Positions 9,313 through 17,884 are shown, counted from the first letter of the stretch. The stretch is 64,000 nt of DNA from Bacillus sp. SORGH_AS_0510 (GCF_030818775.1 NZ_JAUTAU010000001.1:4344001-4408000), one strand, 5' to 3'. Notes: a model not told the origin generated them from the sequence alone. Translations and numbers: made by a program.

Positions 9313-9912
9313 TTATTTATGACGCTTTCCTTCCTTTTCTGTGGCCTCCACCGCTAATCCATCCACAAGTTTTTCGGCCACTCTTCGATACAAATTGCTC
9401 ATGTGTACAAGTGAGGAAATCATCAATATTTGTTCAAGATAAGAAGAATCTTTCTTCTCTGCTTGTGTAATTTCTTCTTTTACTTCCTTCACTCTATGTT
9501 CGATGTCTTCTTTAAAGTCCTTTGCATTTTGGCTAGTTAAATGAAGATAGCTTGTGTAAAATGACTCAATATCAATATCCTCTTTTACAATCTTCTTATT
9601 AATCCCATCTAGTGTCACCTTAATATCATTAATCGAGAGTGCCCCTTTTAACTGGTAAATCAGGCTCATTAAGATGAGATGCTCTTTAGAGTATTTCTTA
9701 TTTTGAATCGGAAAAATCAACTTTCCTTTTGCATAGTTGTTAATCATTGTTTTGGTGAGAATTTTTTCTTCCTCATTCCGTTTTGTTTCGTTAAATTTAC
9801 CTTCAAATAGCTGAATGACTTGATCCATGTATAAATCAATCCTTGGAATCTCATCCAAAGTAATGTTTGTTTCTAAGCCCAGTTGATTAATAATCCGATT
9901 TATTTCTTCCAT
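9313..9912 (-). CDS. DUF1836 family protein
   Basis: 199 residues, soluble, alpha-helical. The pattern RIDLYMDQVIQLFE ... ILTKTMINNYAKGKLI ... YSKEHLILMSLIYQLKG is typical of DUF1836, whose N-terminal half resembles a MerR-like winged helix with the wing at NNYAKGKLIFP. DNA binding is inferred from that resemblance, not demonstrated. The C-terminal half contains a charged helix (KEDIEHRVKEVKEEITQAEKK) that could form a coiled coil. The gene stands alone with its own terminator and is preceded by a divergent promoter region shared with trhA. Confidence 0.75.
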   Translation of the reverse strand: MEEINRIINQLGLETNITLDEIPRIDLYMDQVIQLFEGKFNETKRNEEEKILTKTMINNYAKGKLIFPIQNKKYSKEHLILMSLIYQLKGALSINDIKVTLDGINKKIVKEDIDIESFYTSYLHLTSQNAKDFKEDIEHRVKEVKEEITQAEKKDSSYLEQILMISSLVHMSNLYRRVAEKLVDGLAVEATEKEGKRHK

Positions 9913-9968
9913 TTAAAAAACCCCGCTCATTTTTCTTTATATTTTCATTATACCTAAAGAATTAGGTG

Positions 9969-9997
9969 TTGACTAGGTTGAGTTACATCAGTATCAT
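9969..9997 (+). promoter_or_regulatory. sigma-A promoter candidate for trhA
   Basis: TTGACT (9969-9974), a 17-base spacer and TATCAT (9992-9997) lie about 50 bases upstream of the trhA start codon, with correct spacing for a housekeeping promoter. Confidence 0.6.
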
Positions 9998-10044
9998 TAT
10001 AAGTAGTTATTAAAACTATATGATGTGTTAGGAGGAAATAAAAT

Positions 10045-10692
10045 ATGAACAATTATATTCGTGAACCCATTAATGGGCTGACACACTTAGCTGGAGCCGT
10101 TTTAGCGTTTATTGGACTTCTTGCGATGGTGATTAAAACGGCTATGACAACTCCAGCTCCGCTGCCACTTACAGCAGTCATTATATTTGGAATTAGCATG
10201 ATCCTGCTTTATGCCGCTTCAGCCACGTATCATATGGTGATTGCACACGATAAGGTTATCGCTTTTTTGAGAAGGCTGGACCATTCAATGATTTTTGTGT
10301 TAATTGCAGGTACGTATACTCCCTTCTGCTTTATCAGTTTAAACGGAAAAACGGGGGCCATTCTTTTTTCAATTATTACAGGCGTTGCAGTAAGCGGCGT
10401 AGTGTTTAAGATGGTGTGGTTTAACTGCCCCCGTTGGATTTCTACTGCATTATATATTGCCATGGGCTGGATGATTATTTTTGTTTTTTCACCTCTAATG
10501 GGCAGCCTTGCTCCGATGGGGCTGTTACTACTGGTACTCGGGGGAATTTTTTATACAATCGGTGGAGTCATCTATGGCGCAAAACCAAAATTCCTCGAAA
10601 CAAAGCACTTGGGATTTCACGAGATTTTTCATATTTTCATACTCCTTGGGAGCCTGGCACATTTCTTCTCTGTGTTTTTATATGTCATTTAA
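10045..10692 (+). CDS. trhA: TrhA / haemolysin III family membrane protein
   Basis: 215 residues with about seven hydrophobic segments. It belongs to the PAQR/HlyIII family, shown by the early motif NGLTHLAGAVLAF, the middle SATYHMVI, LDHSMIFVLIAGTYTPF, and the terminal GFHEIFHIFILLGSLAHF. The conserved His and Asp residues of these motifs form the family's metal site. In B. subtilis the homologue acts in membrane homeostasis and fatty-acid control; older annotations call it a haemolysin. The start is supported by AGGAGG seven to nine bases upstream. It is a single-gene unit with a promoter candidate and a terminator. Confidence 0.92.
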   Translation: MNNYIREPINGLTHLAGAVLAFIGLLAMVIKTAMTTPAPLPLTAVIIFGISMILLYAASATYHMVIAHDKVIAFLRRLDHSMIFVLIAGTYTPFCFISLNGKTGAILFSIITGVAVSGVVFKMVWFNCPRWISTALYIAMGWMIIFVFSPLMGSLAPMGLLLLVLGGIFYTIGGVIYGAKPKFLETKHLGFHEIFHIFILLGSLAHFFSVFLYVI

Positions 10693-10701
10693 AATAAATA
10701 A

Positions 10702-10727
10702 AGAGGTGCAAATCGCACCTCTTTTTG
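10702..10727. terminator. bidirectional terminator between trhA and DUF488 gene
   Basis: AGAGGTGC and GCACCTCT form a perfect 8-bp stem; T5 follows on the plus strand and a T-rich stretch on the minus strand. The flanking genes converge. Confidence 0.85.
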
Positions 10728-10735
10728 TATGTTAT

Positions 10736-11110
10736 TTAATATTCTCTTCTGATTCTATTAAGCTCTTCAAACAAAACATTTGCATGATTGTACACAGGAT
10801 CCTTTGCTCCATAAAGAAGTGTTACTCTTCCATTTAAGCTTTGATCCATAATCTGCTTAATCATTTCCTGCTTCTGTGCATCAGACCGTAATTCCTTAAT
10901 ATATAGTTTCTGAAATTCCTCAAACAGCTCTGGCTTATGGCAAAACCATTTCCTAAGCTCATTGCTAGGAGCAATTTCCTTAAACCAATGTGATAATCTC
11001 GCATTTTCCTTCGATATCCCCCGCGGCCACAACCGATCAATTAAAATTCGGCAGCCAACCATCTCATCATCCGGATCATAAACTCTCTTAAGAAATAGAT
11101 TATTGCTCAT
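10736..11110 (-). CDS. DUF488 family protein (YeaO-like)
   Basis: 124 residues, full length for the family. The diagnostic motifs are LKRVYDPDDEMVGCRILIDR, LWPRGISKENA, and RVTLLYGAKDPVYNHANVL near the C-terminus. The family is widespread and its role is not established; the conserved Arg/Asp residues suggest an enzyme or nucleic-acid function but that is inference. The gene converges on trhA and has an ATG preceded by a purine-rich GGTGGAAAA ribosome site. Confidence 0.85.
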   Translation of the reverse strand: MSNNLFLKRVYDPDDEMVGCRILIDRLWPRGISKENARLSHWFKEIAPSNELRKWFCHKPELFEEFQKLYIKELRSDAQKQEMIKQIMDQSLNGRVTLLYGAKDPVYNHANVLFEELNRIRREY

Positions 11111-11173
11111 TTTTCCACCTCAACATATTTCAACCTCTGATGTGTCCAATCCAGATGGACAGTGTCCACGGAG

Positions 11174-11199
11174 GGTGCCTGACACCACACCTGACACCA
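11174..11199. repeat. short GGTGCCTGACACC motif plus half copy
   Basis: GGTGCCTGACACC (11174-11186) is followed directly by ACACCTGACACC, an overlapping partial copy. The 13-mer, or its reverse complement, recurs exactly at 38372, 49867, 49897 and 53668 and with one mismatch at 55017 and 56891. Confidence 0.7.
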
Positions 11200-11204
11200 C
11201 ACTA

Positions 11205-11435
11205 TTAATCTTCGTCCTTAACGTCGATGCTTTCTGGAATTGGCTCATTTAGGATTTCTTCAATCAGTTCTTTGTATTTTTCCAGCTGTTTTAGATGAGT
11301 ACTGAATTGGTCTCTGTTGATTAGGTACTGTTCCCCATCAAATACGGACCGAATTTTCTTTTGTTGGATGAGACTTTTAACAGTTGCTTCTGGCACCTCT
11401 AGATATTCGGCTGTTTCTTTTATAGTAAGATACAA
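11205..11435 (-). CDS. excisionase-family helix-turn-helix protein
   Basis: 76 residues. The N-terminal half, YLTIKETAEYLEVPEATVKS followed by LIQQKKIRSVFDGEQYLI, is a MerR/excisionase-type winged helix used to read DNA; the C-terminal tail is acidic. The start codon is TTG at 11435, with AGGTG about 11 bases upstream; no better start exists. There are no integrase or phage genes nearby, so a role as a small chromosomal transcription factor is more likely than excision. Its targets cannot be told. Confidence 0.75.
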   Translation of the reverse strand: MYLTIKETAEYLEVPEATVKSLIQQKKIRSVFDGEQYLINRDQFSTHLKQLEKYKELIEEILNEPIPESIDVKDED

Positions 11436-11509
11436 GTTCCTAACACCTCTTTTAAAAAATTAATACTATGAAACAATTTTCCACTGATAGTGACCGCATG
11501 GGATCACCT

Positions 11510-12445
11510 TCATCGCTTAAACCCAGGACGGTAATTAAGGAAGTTTTCATAGGCAAAGCCTTTTACTTCTTCCTCTTTAAAATGCTTTAATAGTTCGTTG
11601 ATTAGATTTTGGCTCTTTGATGCGTCTTCTAGGTCGGTAATAAACGTCGAGATCCCATCAAAATCGGAACCTAATCCAATTTGCTTCACACCGCCCAACG
11701 AGCAAAAATGATCGATATGCTTCACTAGGTCTGTAATTTTCACCTCTCCATATTCTTTCACAAATGTTGGAAGATACACAACGTGAATGTGTCCACCCTT
11801 CGCGAACATCGCTTTTGCCTGTTCATCTGTTAAATTACGTGGGTGATGACAAAGTGCTCTTGCATTAGAATGGCTCGCAATTGGATACTTGGCCAGCTCA
11901 ATGACCTCCCAAATCCCCTTATCACTTAAGTGGGAAACATCTGTAAGGATCTGATGCTCGTTATTAAACTCAACGATCTCTTTTCCAAAAAGAGTCAGTC
12001 CCGCTCCGCGCGGTTCTCCTGCTCCATCTGCAGCCAGGTTTGCCTGATTCCAAGTCAACCCTACTGACCGGACCCCTAACCTGTAAAGAATATGCAGTTT
12101 AGCTAAATCGTTGCCAATGGCGTCTACTCCTTCAAGTGTCAACATTGCTCCAATTTGGCCAATTTTTAAGCGGTCAAAATCAGACCATTCCTTGATATGT
12201 ACCATGTCGGGGTTTCTTCCGAGCACTTCTTTGTAAAAATAATCAATTTGTTCAAGTGCCACTTGAAATTTATGGTCTCCTTTAATTTCGGGTTCAATAA
12301 AAATAGCAAAGCACTGAACCTTTATTTGTCCTTGCTGTAATCGAGTTTTATTAGTTTGTAACTCTGGTGCATCTGCAAATCTTAGTGCTCCTTTTGCTTC
12401 TTGGAGCTTAAGCAGCGCATCACAATGTAAGTCGATAATATTCAT
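11510..12445 (-). CDS. membrane dipeptidase (peptidase M19)
   Basis: 311 residues, the size of bacterial M19 dipeptidases. It is a metal-dependent TIM-barrel hydrolase of dipeptides. Visible metal ligands and signatures are IIDLHCDALLKLQ at the N-terminus, the Glu in MLTLEGVDAIG, LTWNQAN, DVSHLSDKG, PIASHSNARALCHHPRNLTD and GLGSDFDGI. The ATG at 12445 follows AGGAG; a frame that continues 43 codons upstream runs through the next gene's terminator and is not used. No signal peptide, so it acts in the cytoplasm. Confidence 0.92.
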   Translation of the reverse strand: MNIIDLHCDALLKLQEAKGALRFADAPELQTNKTRLQQGQIKVQCFAIFIEPEIKGDHKFQVALEQIDYFYKEVLGRNPDMVHIKEWSDFDRLKIGQIGAMLTLEGVDAIGNDLAKLHILYRLGVRSVGLTWNQANLAADGAGEPRGAGLTLFGKEIVEFNNEHQILTDVSHLSDKGIWEVIELAKYPIASHSNARALCHHPRNLTDEQAKAMFAKGGHIHVVYLPTFVKEYGEVKITDLVKHIDHFCSLGGVKQIGLGSDFDGISTFITDLEDASKSQNLINELLKHFKEEEVKGFAYENFLNYRPGFKR

Positions 12446-12488
12446 TTTGAGCGATCTCCTTTTTATAAAAATTTTACCATAACAAATA

Positions 12489-12514
12489 GAGCTAGGTTGA
12501 GAGGTACCTAGCTC
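12489..12514 (-). terminator. hairpin after the SRPBCC gene
   Basis: GAGCTAGGT and ACCTAGCTC form a perfect 9-bp stem with an 8-base loop between the leftward SRPBCC gene and the dipeptidase gene. The T run on the minus strand is weak (CTATTTGTT). Confidence 0.5.
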
Positions 12515-12522
12515 AAATAAAT

Positions 12523-12981
12523 TTAGTTTGCTTGCTCCGCCATCTCTTTTACCTTTGGCAGTACCTTGTCCCAAATATCCGCACTCATATCTCGGTACTT
12601 CTCTCCATCCGTCATTGCTGAGAAATCACCTTGTAAAATATGTAGGGTGGTCTCCCCATTTTCCTCAAGCAGATGGAATGTAATTCCGTCTTCCTCTGTC
12701 ACCGCAGGTCTCTCCGCACTTCGAACGTCAAATACGGTAAAGCGAAGAAAATTGTTTTTCTCAACAGCCGTAACGTTACCTTCAACAATCACGGTACCGT
12801 CCTGACCTTTCCAAAATACTGGACTTCCCAGCTCCCAAGTCGACTCAAGATGGAACTGTGGACCGCCGCTTGAAAATTCCTTTGCCCAATCGGCATTATA
12901 CTCACTAATAGTAAGTACATCCCATACTTTGGTTGCAGGAGCATTAATTGTAATCGATTTGTCGACAAAAAGTTTACTCAT
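12523..12981 (-). CDS. SRPBCC (AHSA1-like) domain protein
   Basis: 152 residues. The pattern KSITINAPATKVWDVLTISEYNADW at the N-terminus and a final amphipathic helix (ADIWDKVLPKVKEMAEQ) are those of the START/Bet v1-like SRPBCC fold, which makes a hydrophobic pocket. Family members act as ligand binders, cyclase/hydrolase-like enzymes or Hsp90 co-chaperone-like proteins; the ligand here is unknown. The ATG at 12981 follows GGAGGAAAC; the longer frame upstream is rejected. It stands before the dipeptidase gene on the same strand, separated by a hairpin. Confidence 0.8.
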   Translation of the reverse strand: MSKLFVDKSITINAPATKVWDVLTISEYNADWAKEFSSGGPQFHLESTWELGSPVFWKGQDGTVIVEGNVTAVEKNNFLRFTVFDVRSAERPAVTEEDGITFHLLEENGETTLHILQGDFSAMTDGEKYRDMSADIWDKVLPKVKEMAEQAN

Positions 12982-13203
12982 AGTTTCCTCCACATTGGCA
13001 TCATTGTTATTTCTATTATACGACACAAATTTTTAAATAAATACTGCGATGCCGTTCATTTTTGGACATATATTCTTACAAAGCCCCATTGAAAAAGTTT
13101 GTTAAGTAACCTCCCAGCATACAAGAATTGATCCACCGGTTATAGAATAATGTAACTTAAGTTAGAAAAAATAGAATACAAATCTGACAAAAAGGGATTG
13201 TTA

Positions 13204-14937
13204 ATGATGGAGCGAAACCAATTAACGAGAAGAATCTTAGTTGCATCCGGAAAAGAACCTGCAGATACAGTTATTAAAAATGGGAAAATCATTGATGTGT
13301 TTAATGGTGAAATCATGAAGGGAGATATCGCCATTATTGATGGCTATTTTGCAGGCATCGGAGAATACGAAGGAAAACAGATAATCGATGCAAAGGGCTG
13401 CTACGTTTCACCAGCTTTTATCGATGGCCATGTTCATATTGAGTCATCGATGGTAACTCCCAGTGAATTTGCTAAGGTCCTCCTCCAACATGGGGTAACT
13501 ACTGTGGTTGCCGATCCTCACGAAATTGCCAATGTGTGTGGGGCCGAAGGAATACAATATATGATTGATTCCTCTAATGACCTACCATTTGACTTTTACT
13601 TTATGCTTCCATCATGTGTTCCAGCCACTGCTTTTGAACACTCCGGTGCTACCCTTGCAGCAGCAAACCTAAGGCCTTTTTATCAAAACCCCCATGTTCT
13701 CGGTTTAGCGGAGGTAATGAATTTCCCAGCTGTCTTACATGCAGAACAAGACATGCTTGATAAAATTATGGACAGCAAGAAATTTGGCAAAAAAATCGAT
13801 GGGCATGCCGCAGGGCTCAGTGCGAATGATTTGAATGTCTATATGTCTGCAGGCATACGAACAGATCATGAAAGCACGACCGCTGCCGAAGCAAAAGAAC
13901 GACTCAAACGAGGAATGTACCTGATGATCCGCGAAGGTACCGTAGCCAAAGATTTACGGCAGTTAATCTCGGTTGTTACTAGTAGTAATGCCCGGCGCTG
14001 TCTATTTGTTACAGATGATAAACATTTAGATGACTTGATTAGTGAAGGCAGTATTGATCACAATGTACGACTGGCCATTTCCTCAGGACTATCTCCCATC
14101 ACAGCGATCCAAATGGCGACAATTAATGCCGCAGAATGCTTTGGACTTTCCATTGCACCTGGATATAAAGCTGATTTTATCCTTATGGAGGACCTTGAAA
14201 AAATAAAGATTGTTGACGTTTATAAGGATGGAAAGGCCGTATGGAAGAATGGACTATTAATGTTAGTTTATGGATCAGAAAAAAGCACAGAAACAGAATG
14301 CCTAAAGAATTCCGTTCGTTTTCACGAGGTATCAGAACATACTTTTGAAATCCCTTTAAAAGAAAATAAAGCAAATATCATTGAAATCATCCCCAATAGT
14401 CTCGTAACTAAACATATCATGGAGGAAGTAGAAATTTCCGATAGTGGTTTGTTTCAAACTTCTATTTCAAGGGATCAATTGAAACTGGCCGTTATTGAGC
14501 GCCATCATCTGACCGGAGAGGTTGGACTAGGGATCGTGAAGGGATTAGGGTTAAAATCAGGTGCGATTGCCACCACGATTGCACATGATTCTCATAATCT
14601 AATTATTGCCGGCACAAACGACCACGATATGATTTTTGCAGCGAATATGCTTAAGGAAATGCAAGGAGGAATGGTGGTTGTTAATCAAGGGGAAATGCTT
14701 GCCTCTTTGGAGCTTTCTATCGCAGGCTTAATGTCTGACCGTCCCTTCCAGGAGGTTAATGCTAAGCTGAACGAGATTAACAAAGCGCTTAGAGAAATAG
14801 GAGCGAGCGGTGAGTTTAATCCCTTTCTGACTCTATCCTTCTTGGCACTTCCCGTCATACCTGAACTAAAGCTAACAGACCAGGGATTGTTTCAGGTTTC
14901 TAAATTTAAACATATTAGCATTGATGCTTCTATGTAA
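13204..14937 (+). CDS. adeC: adenine deaminase
   Basis: 577 residues, the length of bacterial adenine deaminases of the amidohydrolase superfamily. It converts adenine to hypoxanthine in purine salvage. The metal-binding start of the barrel is SPAFIDGHVHIESSMVTP, followed by HGVTTVVADPHEIANV, DGHAAGLS and FVTDDKH; the C-terminal domain typical of AdeC (AHDSHNLIIAGTNDHDM, GGMVVVNQGE) is complete. ATG 13204 is chosen because AAGGG lies 7 bases before it. It faces an operon with a purine-type permease, which fits a shared salvage role. YerA-type paralogues are similar, so exact substrate is a family inference. Confidence 0.9.
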   Translation: MMERNQLTRRILVASGKEPADTVIKNGKIIDVFNGEIMKGDIAIIDGYFAGIGEYEGKQIIDAKGCYVSPAFIDGHVHIESSMVTPSEFAKVLLQHGVTTVVADPHEIANVCGAEGIQYMIDSSNDLPFDFYFMLPSCVPATAFEHSGATLAAANLRPFYQNPHVLGLAEVMNFPAVLHAEQDMLDKIMDSKKFGKKIDGHAAGLSANDLNVYMSAGIRTDHESTTAAEAKERLKRGMYLMIREGTVAKDLRQLISVVTSSNARRCLFVTDDKHLDDLISEGSIDHNVRLAISSGLSPITAIQMATINAAECFGLSIAPGYKADFILMEDLEKIKIVDVYKDGKAVWKNGLLMLVYGSEKSTETECLKNSVRFHEVSEHTFEIPLKENKANIIEIIPNSLVTKHIMEEVEISDSGLFQTSISRDQLKLAVIERHHLTGEVGLGIVKGLGLKSGAIATTIAHDSHNLIIAGTNDHDMIFAANMLKEMQGGMVVVNQGEMLASLELSIAGLMSDRPFQEVNAKLNEINKALREIGASGEFNPFLTLSFLALPVIPELKLTDQGLFQVSKFKHISIDASM

Positions 14938-14968
14938 AAAAGCCAGTTTCATTCGACTGGCTTTTCTT
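14938..14968 (+). terminator. intrinsic terminator of adeC
   Basis: AGCCAGT and ACTGGCT (14941-14962) form a stem followed by TTTCTTG, directly after the adeC stop codon; an A run precedes it. Confidence 0.8.
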
Positions 14969-14974
14969 GTGTTC

Positions 14975-15170
14975 TAGTGCCCGTGGGAATGGGTTTTCAT
15001 TTTCCATTGGCACTAGTCGCCCCGACAAGTTACCGTTCTTCTCTTTTTTCTCCTTCAACGGGCACTGGTCATCCCGACTAGTTACCGTTCTTCTCTTTTT
15101 TCTCCTTCAACGGGTACTGGTCACCCCGAATGGTTCCGTTCCACGCTTTTTTCCTTCAAAGGACATTAGA
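14975..15170. repeat. 52-bp tandem array, 3-4 units (array 3)
   Basis: Units starting CACTAGTC / CACTGGTC / TACTGGTC begin at 15011, 15063 and 15115, exactly 52 bases apart; degenerate partial units lie on both sides. Each has CCCCGACAAGTTACCGTT, a long pyrimidine tract (CTTCTCTTTTTTCTCCTTC) and AACGGGCACTGG. The right edge, GGACATTAGAACC, resembles the end of the array-1 unit. The array lies between the convergent adeC and purine permease genes. Confidence 0.9.
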
Positions 15171-15173
15171 ACC

Positions 15174-15213
15174 ACAAAAAAACAAACACCCCTCACCAAT
15201 CCAAGGTGAGGGG
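15174..15213 (-). terminator. intrinsic terminator of the permease operon
   Basis: CCCCTCACC (15189-15197) and GGTGAGGGG (15205-15213) form a 9-bp GC-rich stem, followed on the minus strand by GTGTTTGTTTTTTTG. It ends the rhodanese-BASS-permease operon. Confidence 0.85.
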
Positions 15214-15230
15214 AATCTTCTTCAAGCCTA

Positions 15231-16544
15231 TTAATTTGTACTATTTTCAACCTTCTTCTCCCTAAACAGCACATGTTCGAACAACAGACAGGACATCAAA
15301 CCAACAAGTAATCCATTAGCGATAATATTCCGCAGCCATGGCGCGACACTTTCGAATGCTGCTGGTGGCATGAACATCATTCCAATCCCTACCATCAATG
15401 AAAGGCCGATAACTAATAAATTTCGTGAGGACGGCTCCTGGCCCATTAAATCCCGAATGCCAAAACCCATCATCTGCGAGAATGGAATGAACAAGGACGC
15501 ATAAGCAACCTCCAGTGGCAAAGTCGATAGAAACTCGCCTATATAAGGGAAAAATCCAATGACAATGATTAAAACAGCTCCAATTAAAAGAGGGCGTTTT
15601 GCTCTAATCCCCGTTGTTGTGATAAATCCTGCTGAAACAGACAAAGGAACAACGCCGACAACCGAGAATATTCCTGAAACAAGCAAGTTCACTCCGTTAC
15701 CCAAGATCCCCTTTTGATACTGCTTTGGCTGGATTTCTTTTTCAAGAGCAATCCCCACTACCAAAATACTCGCAATAACATTAGAGATTAACACAACGGA
15801 AGTAATAACGGAGGTCAATACGATCCCTAAATCAAACTTGGGAGCTCCCCAGCTGAAAAGTTCCGGCAGCGCAAACCAACTGCTTGGTTTATAGACTTGC
15901 CCCTGATGTATGAATCCGAAAAGATGGAACAAGGTCCAGCCAACCACGATACCAACAAGAGGCCCCATGCTTTTCCAAATACCTTTTGCTTTTAAAGAAA
16001 AAAGTAAAATAATAATAATTTCAACCAAGCAAATCAATGTAATTTTTCCATTGAGCTCATTCGTAGCTGTAATTCCAAGAATACTCTTGAAAAAAGAGCC
16101 GCTAAGCTGGCTGACTAATAGGATTAAATAAACCCCTGTAACAATAGGTGTGAATAATAAACGGATTTTTTCAATAATCGGCAGGAAGCTTACTATCGCT
16201 AAGAATAACCCAGCAATGATAAGACCCATTTCTAGCTGCTGTAGTAAAAGACCCTGTCCTCCCGGTGCACTCATTGTACCGAGCAGGATAAAGATGGCCC
16301 ACCACATTCCCGCCGCCCCTTCGACAACTGGGAGACGATGGCCAATAAATACTTGTATTAGGGTTGCTGCACCAGAAACCAATAGCATCCGTTGCATAAA
16401 GGTTGAAATGTCTGCTGGAGACATGTGAAAAGCTGCACCCACTACAACCGGCACGGCAATGATATTCGTTAGCATAAAAACAGCCCACTGGATGCCTTGC
16501 ACTCCTGACAAAAGGGCACTGTCTTTTCTTGTTACGTCATTCAT
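15231..16544 (-). CDS. NCS2 family purine/xanthine-type permease
   Basis: 437 residues with about 12-14 membrane segments. It is a nucleobase:cation symporter-2 family importer, shown by GIQWAVFMLTNIIAVPVVVG near the N-terminus, LPVVEGAAGMWW, and the substrate motif region NGVNLLVSGIFSVVG with the GFITTTGI segment after it. The family imports xanthine, uracil or uric acid; adenine deaminase next door makes a purine more likely, but the substrate is not decided. ATG 16544 is preferred over a GTG four codons earlier because AAGGTG is 9 bases upstream. It is third in a leftward operon with a BASS transporter and a rhodanese. Confidence 0.85.
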   Translation of the reverse strand: MNDVTRKDSALLSGVQGIQWAVFMLTNIIAVPVVVGAAFHMSPADISTFMQRMLLVSGAATLIQVFIGHRLPVVEGAAGMWWAIFILLGTMSAPGGQGLLLQQLEMGLIIAGLFLAIVSFLPIIEKIRLLFTPIVTGVYLILLVSQLSGSFFKSILGITATNELNGKITLICLVEIIIILLFSLKAKGIWKSMGPLVGIVVGWTLFHLFGFIHQGQVYKPSSWFALPELFSWGAPKFDLGIVLTSVITSVVLISNVIASILVVGIALEKEIQPKQYQKGILGNGVNLLVSGIFSVVGVVPLSVSAGFITTTGIRAKRPLLIGAVLIIVIGFFPYIGEFLSTLPLEVAYASLFIPFSQMMGFGIRDLMGQEPSSRNLLVIGLSLMVGIGMMFMPPAAFESVAPWLRNIIANGLLVGLMSCLLFEHVLFREKKVENSTN

Positions 16545-16564
16545 TAGTAGAAACACCTTCTCAT

Positions 16565-17533
16565 TTAAATAACTAAAGATTGTTGTTTATCGACCTTTTT
16601 ATTATAATACCGGTCGAGAAAATATCCATTTGTAGATGCTAAAATTTGTTGAAAAAGCATCCCGACGACCACAGGGACGGCCACCGCTGCAGGGAAAAAG
16701 GAAACGGCTAACACCGCACCAGCACTTATATTCCTCATCCCACCTGTAAACGTTAGGGTGACGACCGTATCGCGATCCATCTTCATCAACCGACCCAAAA
16801 GGAAGGAAAATAAATACCCCGTGAAAGCAATGCAAAAGACGGTTAGCATAATTGCTACAAGCTTTAGGTTAATGTTTTTTAAATATGGGGCAACAACTGC
16901 CCCGTTTAACATCACAACAATGCCTATGCTTATTTTTGAAAAAGGAGCTAGTCGGGAACCCAATTGGTCCTTAATTTTCCCCTTTGTTATTTGATTTAAT
17001 AACATTCCTACCATGGAAGGAATAACCACCATTCCAAGCAGTCCTCTCATAATGCTTACAAAGTCCATTTCGACTTTTTGACCAATAAATAATGAAAGGG
17101 AAAGCGGAACGATAATCGGGGAAAGCAATGTATCTATTAAAATCAGAGATAGGACCAATGGAATATTTCCCTTGTAAATGGATACCCAGATGAAGCTCGT
17201 GACGCCTGTTGGGATGACCATTCCTAAAATAAGCCCCGTAATTGTATAAGCATCACTAGAAAAAGCGATATGACCTACCCCCCATGCCCAAGCTGGCATA
17301 AGAACATGTAAAATCAACATCGCTAATAAAATCGGGAAAGGATGGACCATGACCTCTTTTAAGGAACGAAAATTAGAACTTAAACTACCTGCAAAGGTCA
17401 TAAATGCAAAAATCCACGGAATAAGATAGGAAAAATCCTTTAGATGAATACTAAAAATTACTCCAGTAACTACGCCTACTGGAGTAATAAGCGGCATGAT
17501 TTTCTCAAGTTGTTTATTTAATTTTTGCAGCAT
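16565..17533 (-). CDS. BASS (bile acid:Na+ symporter) family transporter
   Basis: 322 residues with about ten hydrophobic segments. The family pattern is visible in TFAGSLSSNFRSLKEV, ILGMVIPTGVTSFIWVSIYKG and the late TLTFTGGMRNISAGAVLAV, the crossing-helix region that binds sodium. Bacterial members move bile acids, pantoate (PanS) or unknown organic anions; the substrate here cannot be read. It lies 15 bases after a rhodanese gene and 20 bases before the purine permease, so the three are co-transcribed. The combination is unusual and not explained by a known pathway. Confidence 0.8.
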   Translation of the reverse strand: MLQKLNKQLEKIMPLITPVGVVTGVIFSIHLKDFSYLIPWIFAFMTFAGSLSSNFRSLKEVMVHPFPILLAMLILHVLMPAWAWGVGHIAFSSDAYTITGLILGMVIPTGVTSFIWVSIYKGNIPLVLSLILIDTLLSPIIVPLSLSLFIGQKVEMDFVSIMRGLLGMVVIPSMVGMLLNQITKGKIKDQLGSRLAPFSKISIGIVVMLNGAVVAPYLKNINLKLVAIMLTVFCIAFTGYLFSFLLGRLMKMDRDTVVTLTFTGGMRNISAGAVLAVSFFPAAVAVPVVVGMLFQQILASTNGYFLDRYYNKKVDKQQSLVI

Positions 17534-17548
17534 AATGGTCTCTCCCCA

Positions 17549-17884
17549 CTATTCTTGCAAAGAAAGCAGATAGGCTTTCCAGGCTGTAAGTCCGCCCTCT
17601 AAAACCGAAACCTTATAATTGTGCGCATCGAGAATCTTTGCGCATTTGGTTGCAGAATTCCCTGTCGTGCATGTAACAATGATTTCACTGTCTTGAGGCA
17701 AGGAAAGAGACGGATTCCCTTCGTTTTCTTCCATTTCAAAAATAATAGTCTTAGGGATATTTTGACTTGCTTCTATGTGAAATTCCTTATATTTTTCTTC
17801 TGCCCGAACGTCTAAAACAACTACCTTTTCATCTCCTCGTAGCCTTTCATGAAGTTCCTTAGCAGTCAAATTTTTAATTGTCAT
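17549..17884 (-). CDS. rhodanese-like sulfurtransferase domain protein
   Basis: 111 residues, one rhodanese domain. The active-site loop is CTTGNSATKC, with the catalytic cysteine in VTCTTGN, and the N-terminal VVVLDVRAEEKYKEFHIEAS plus the end VLEGGLTAWKAY are typical. It would carry persulfide sulfur in the cytosol. ATG 17884 follows AAAGGAGGTG; an in-frame extension of 26 codons upstream has no ribosome site. It is the first gene of a leftward operon with two transporters. Confidence 0.9.
   Translation of the reverse strand: MTIKNLTAKELHERLRGDEKVVVLDVRAEEKYKEFHIEASQNIPKTIIFEMEENEGNPSLSLPQDSEIIVTCTTGNSATKCAKILDAHNYKVSVLEGGLTAWKAYLLSLQE

Noticed and set aside
9148..9357. Small plus-strand gene
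   Set aside because: No ribosome site; it runs through the terminator hairpin and into the end of the leftward DUF1836 gene.
10434..10837. Overlapping plus-strand frames in and after trhA
   Set aside because: They are out-of-frame readings of trhA and its terminator.
14967..15209. 80-codon frame across array 3
   Set aside because: Made of repeat units and running into the permease terminator; no ribosome site.
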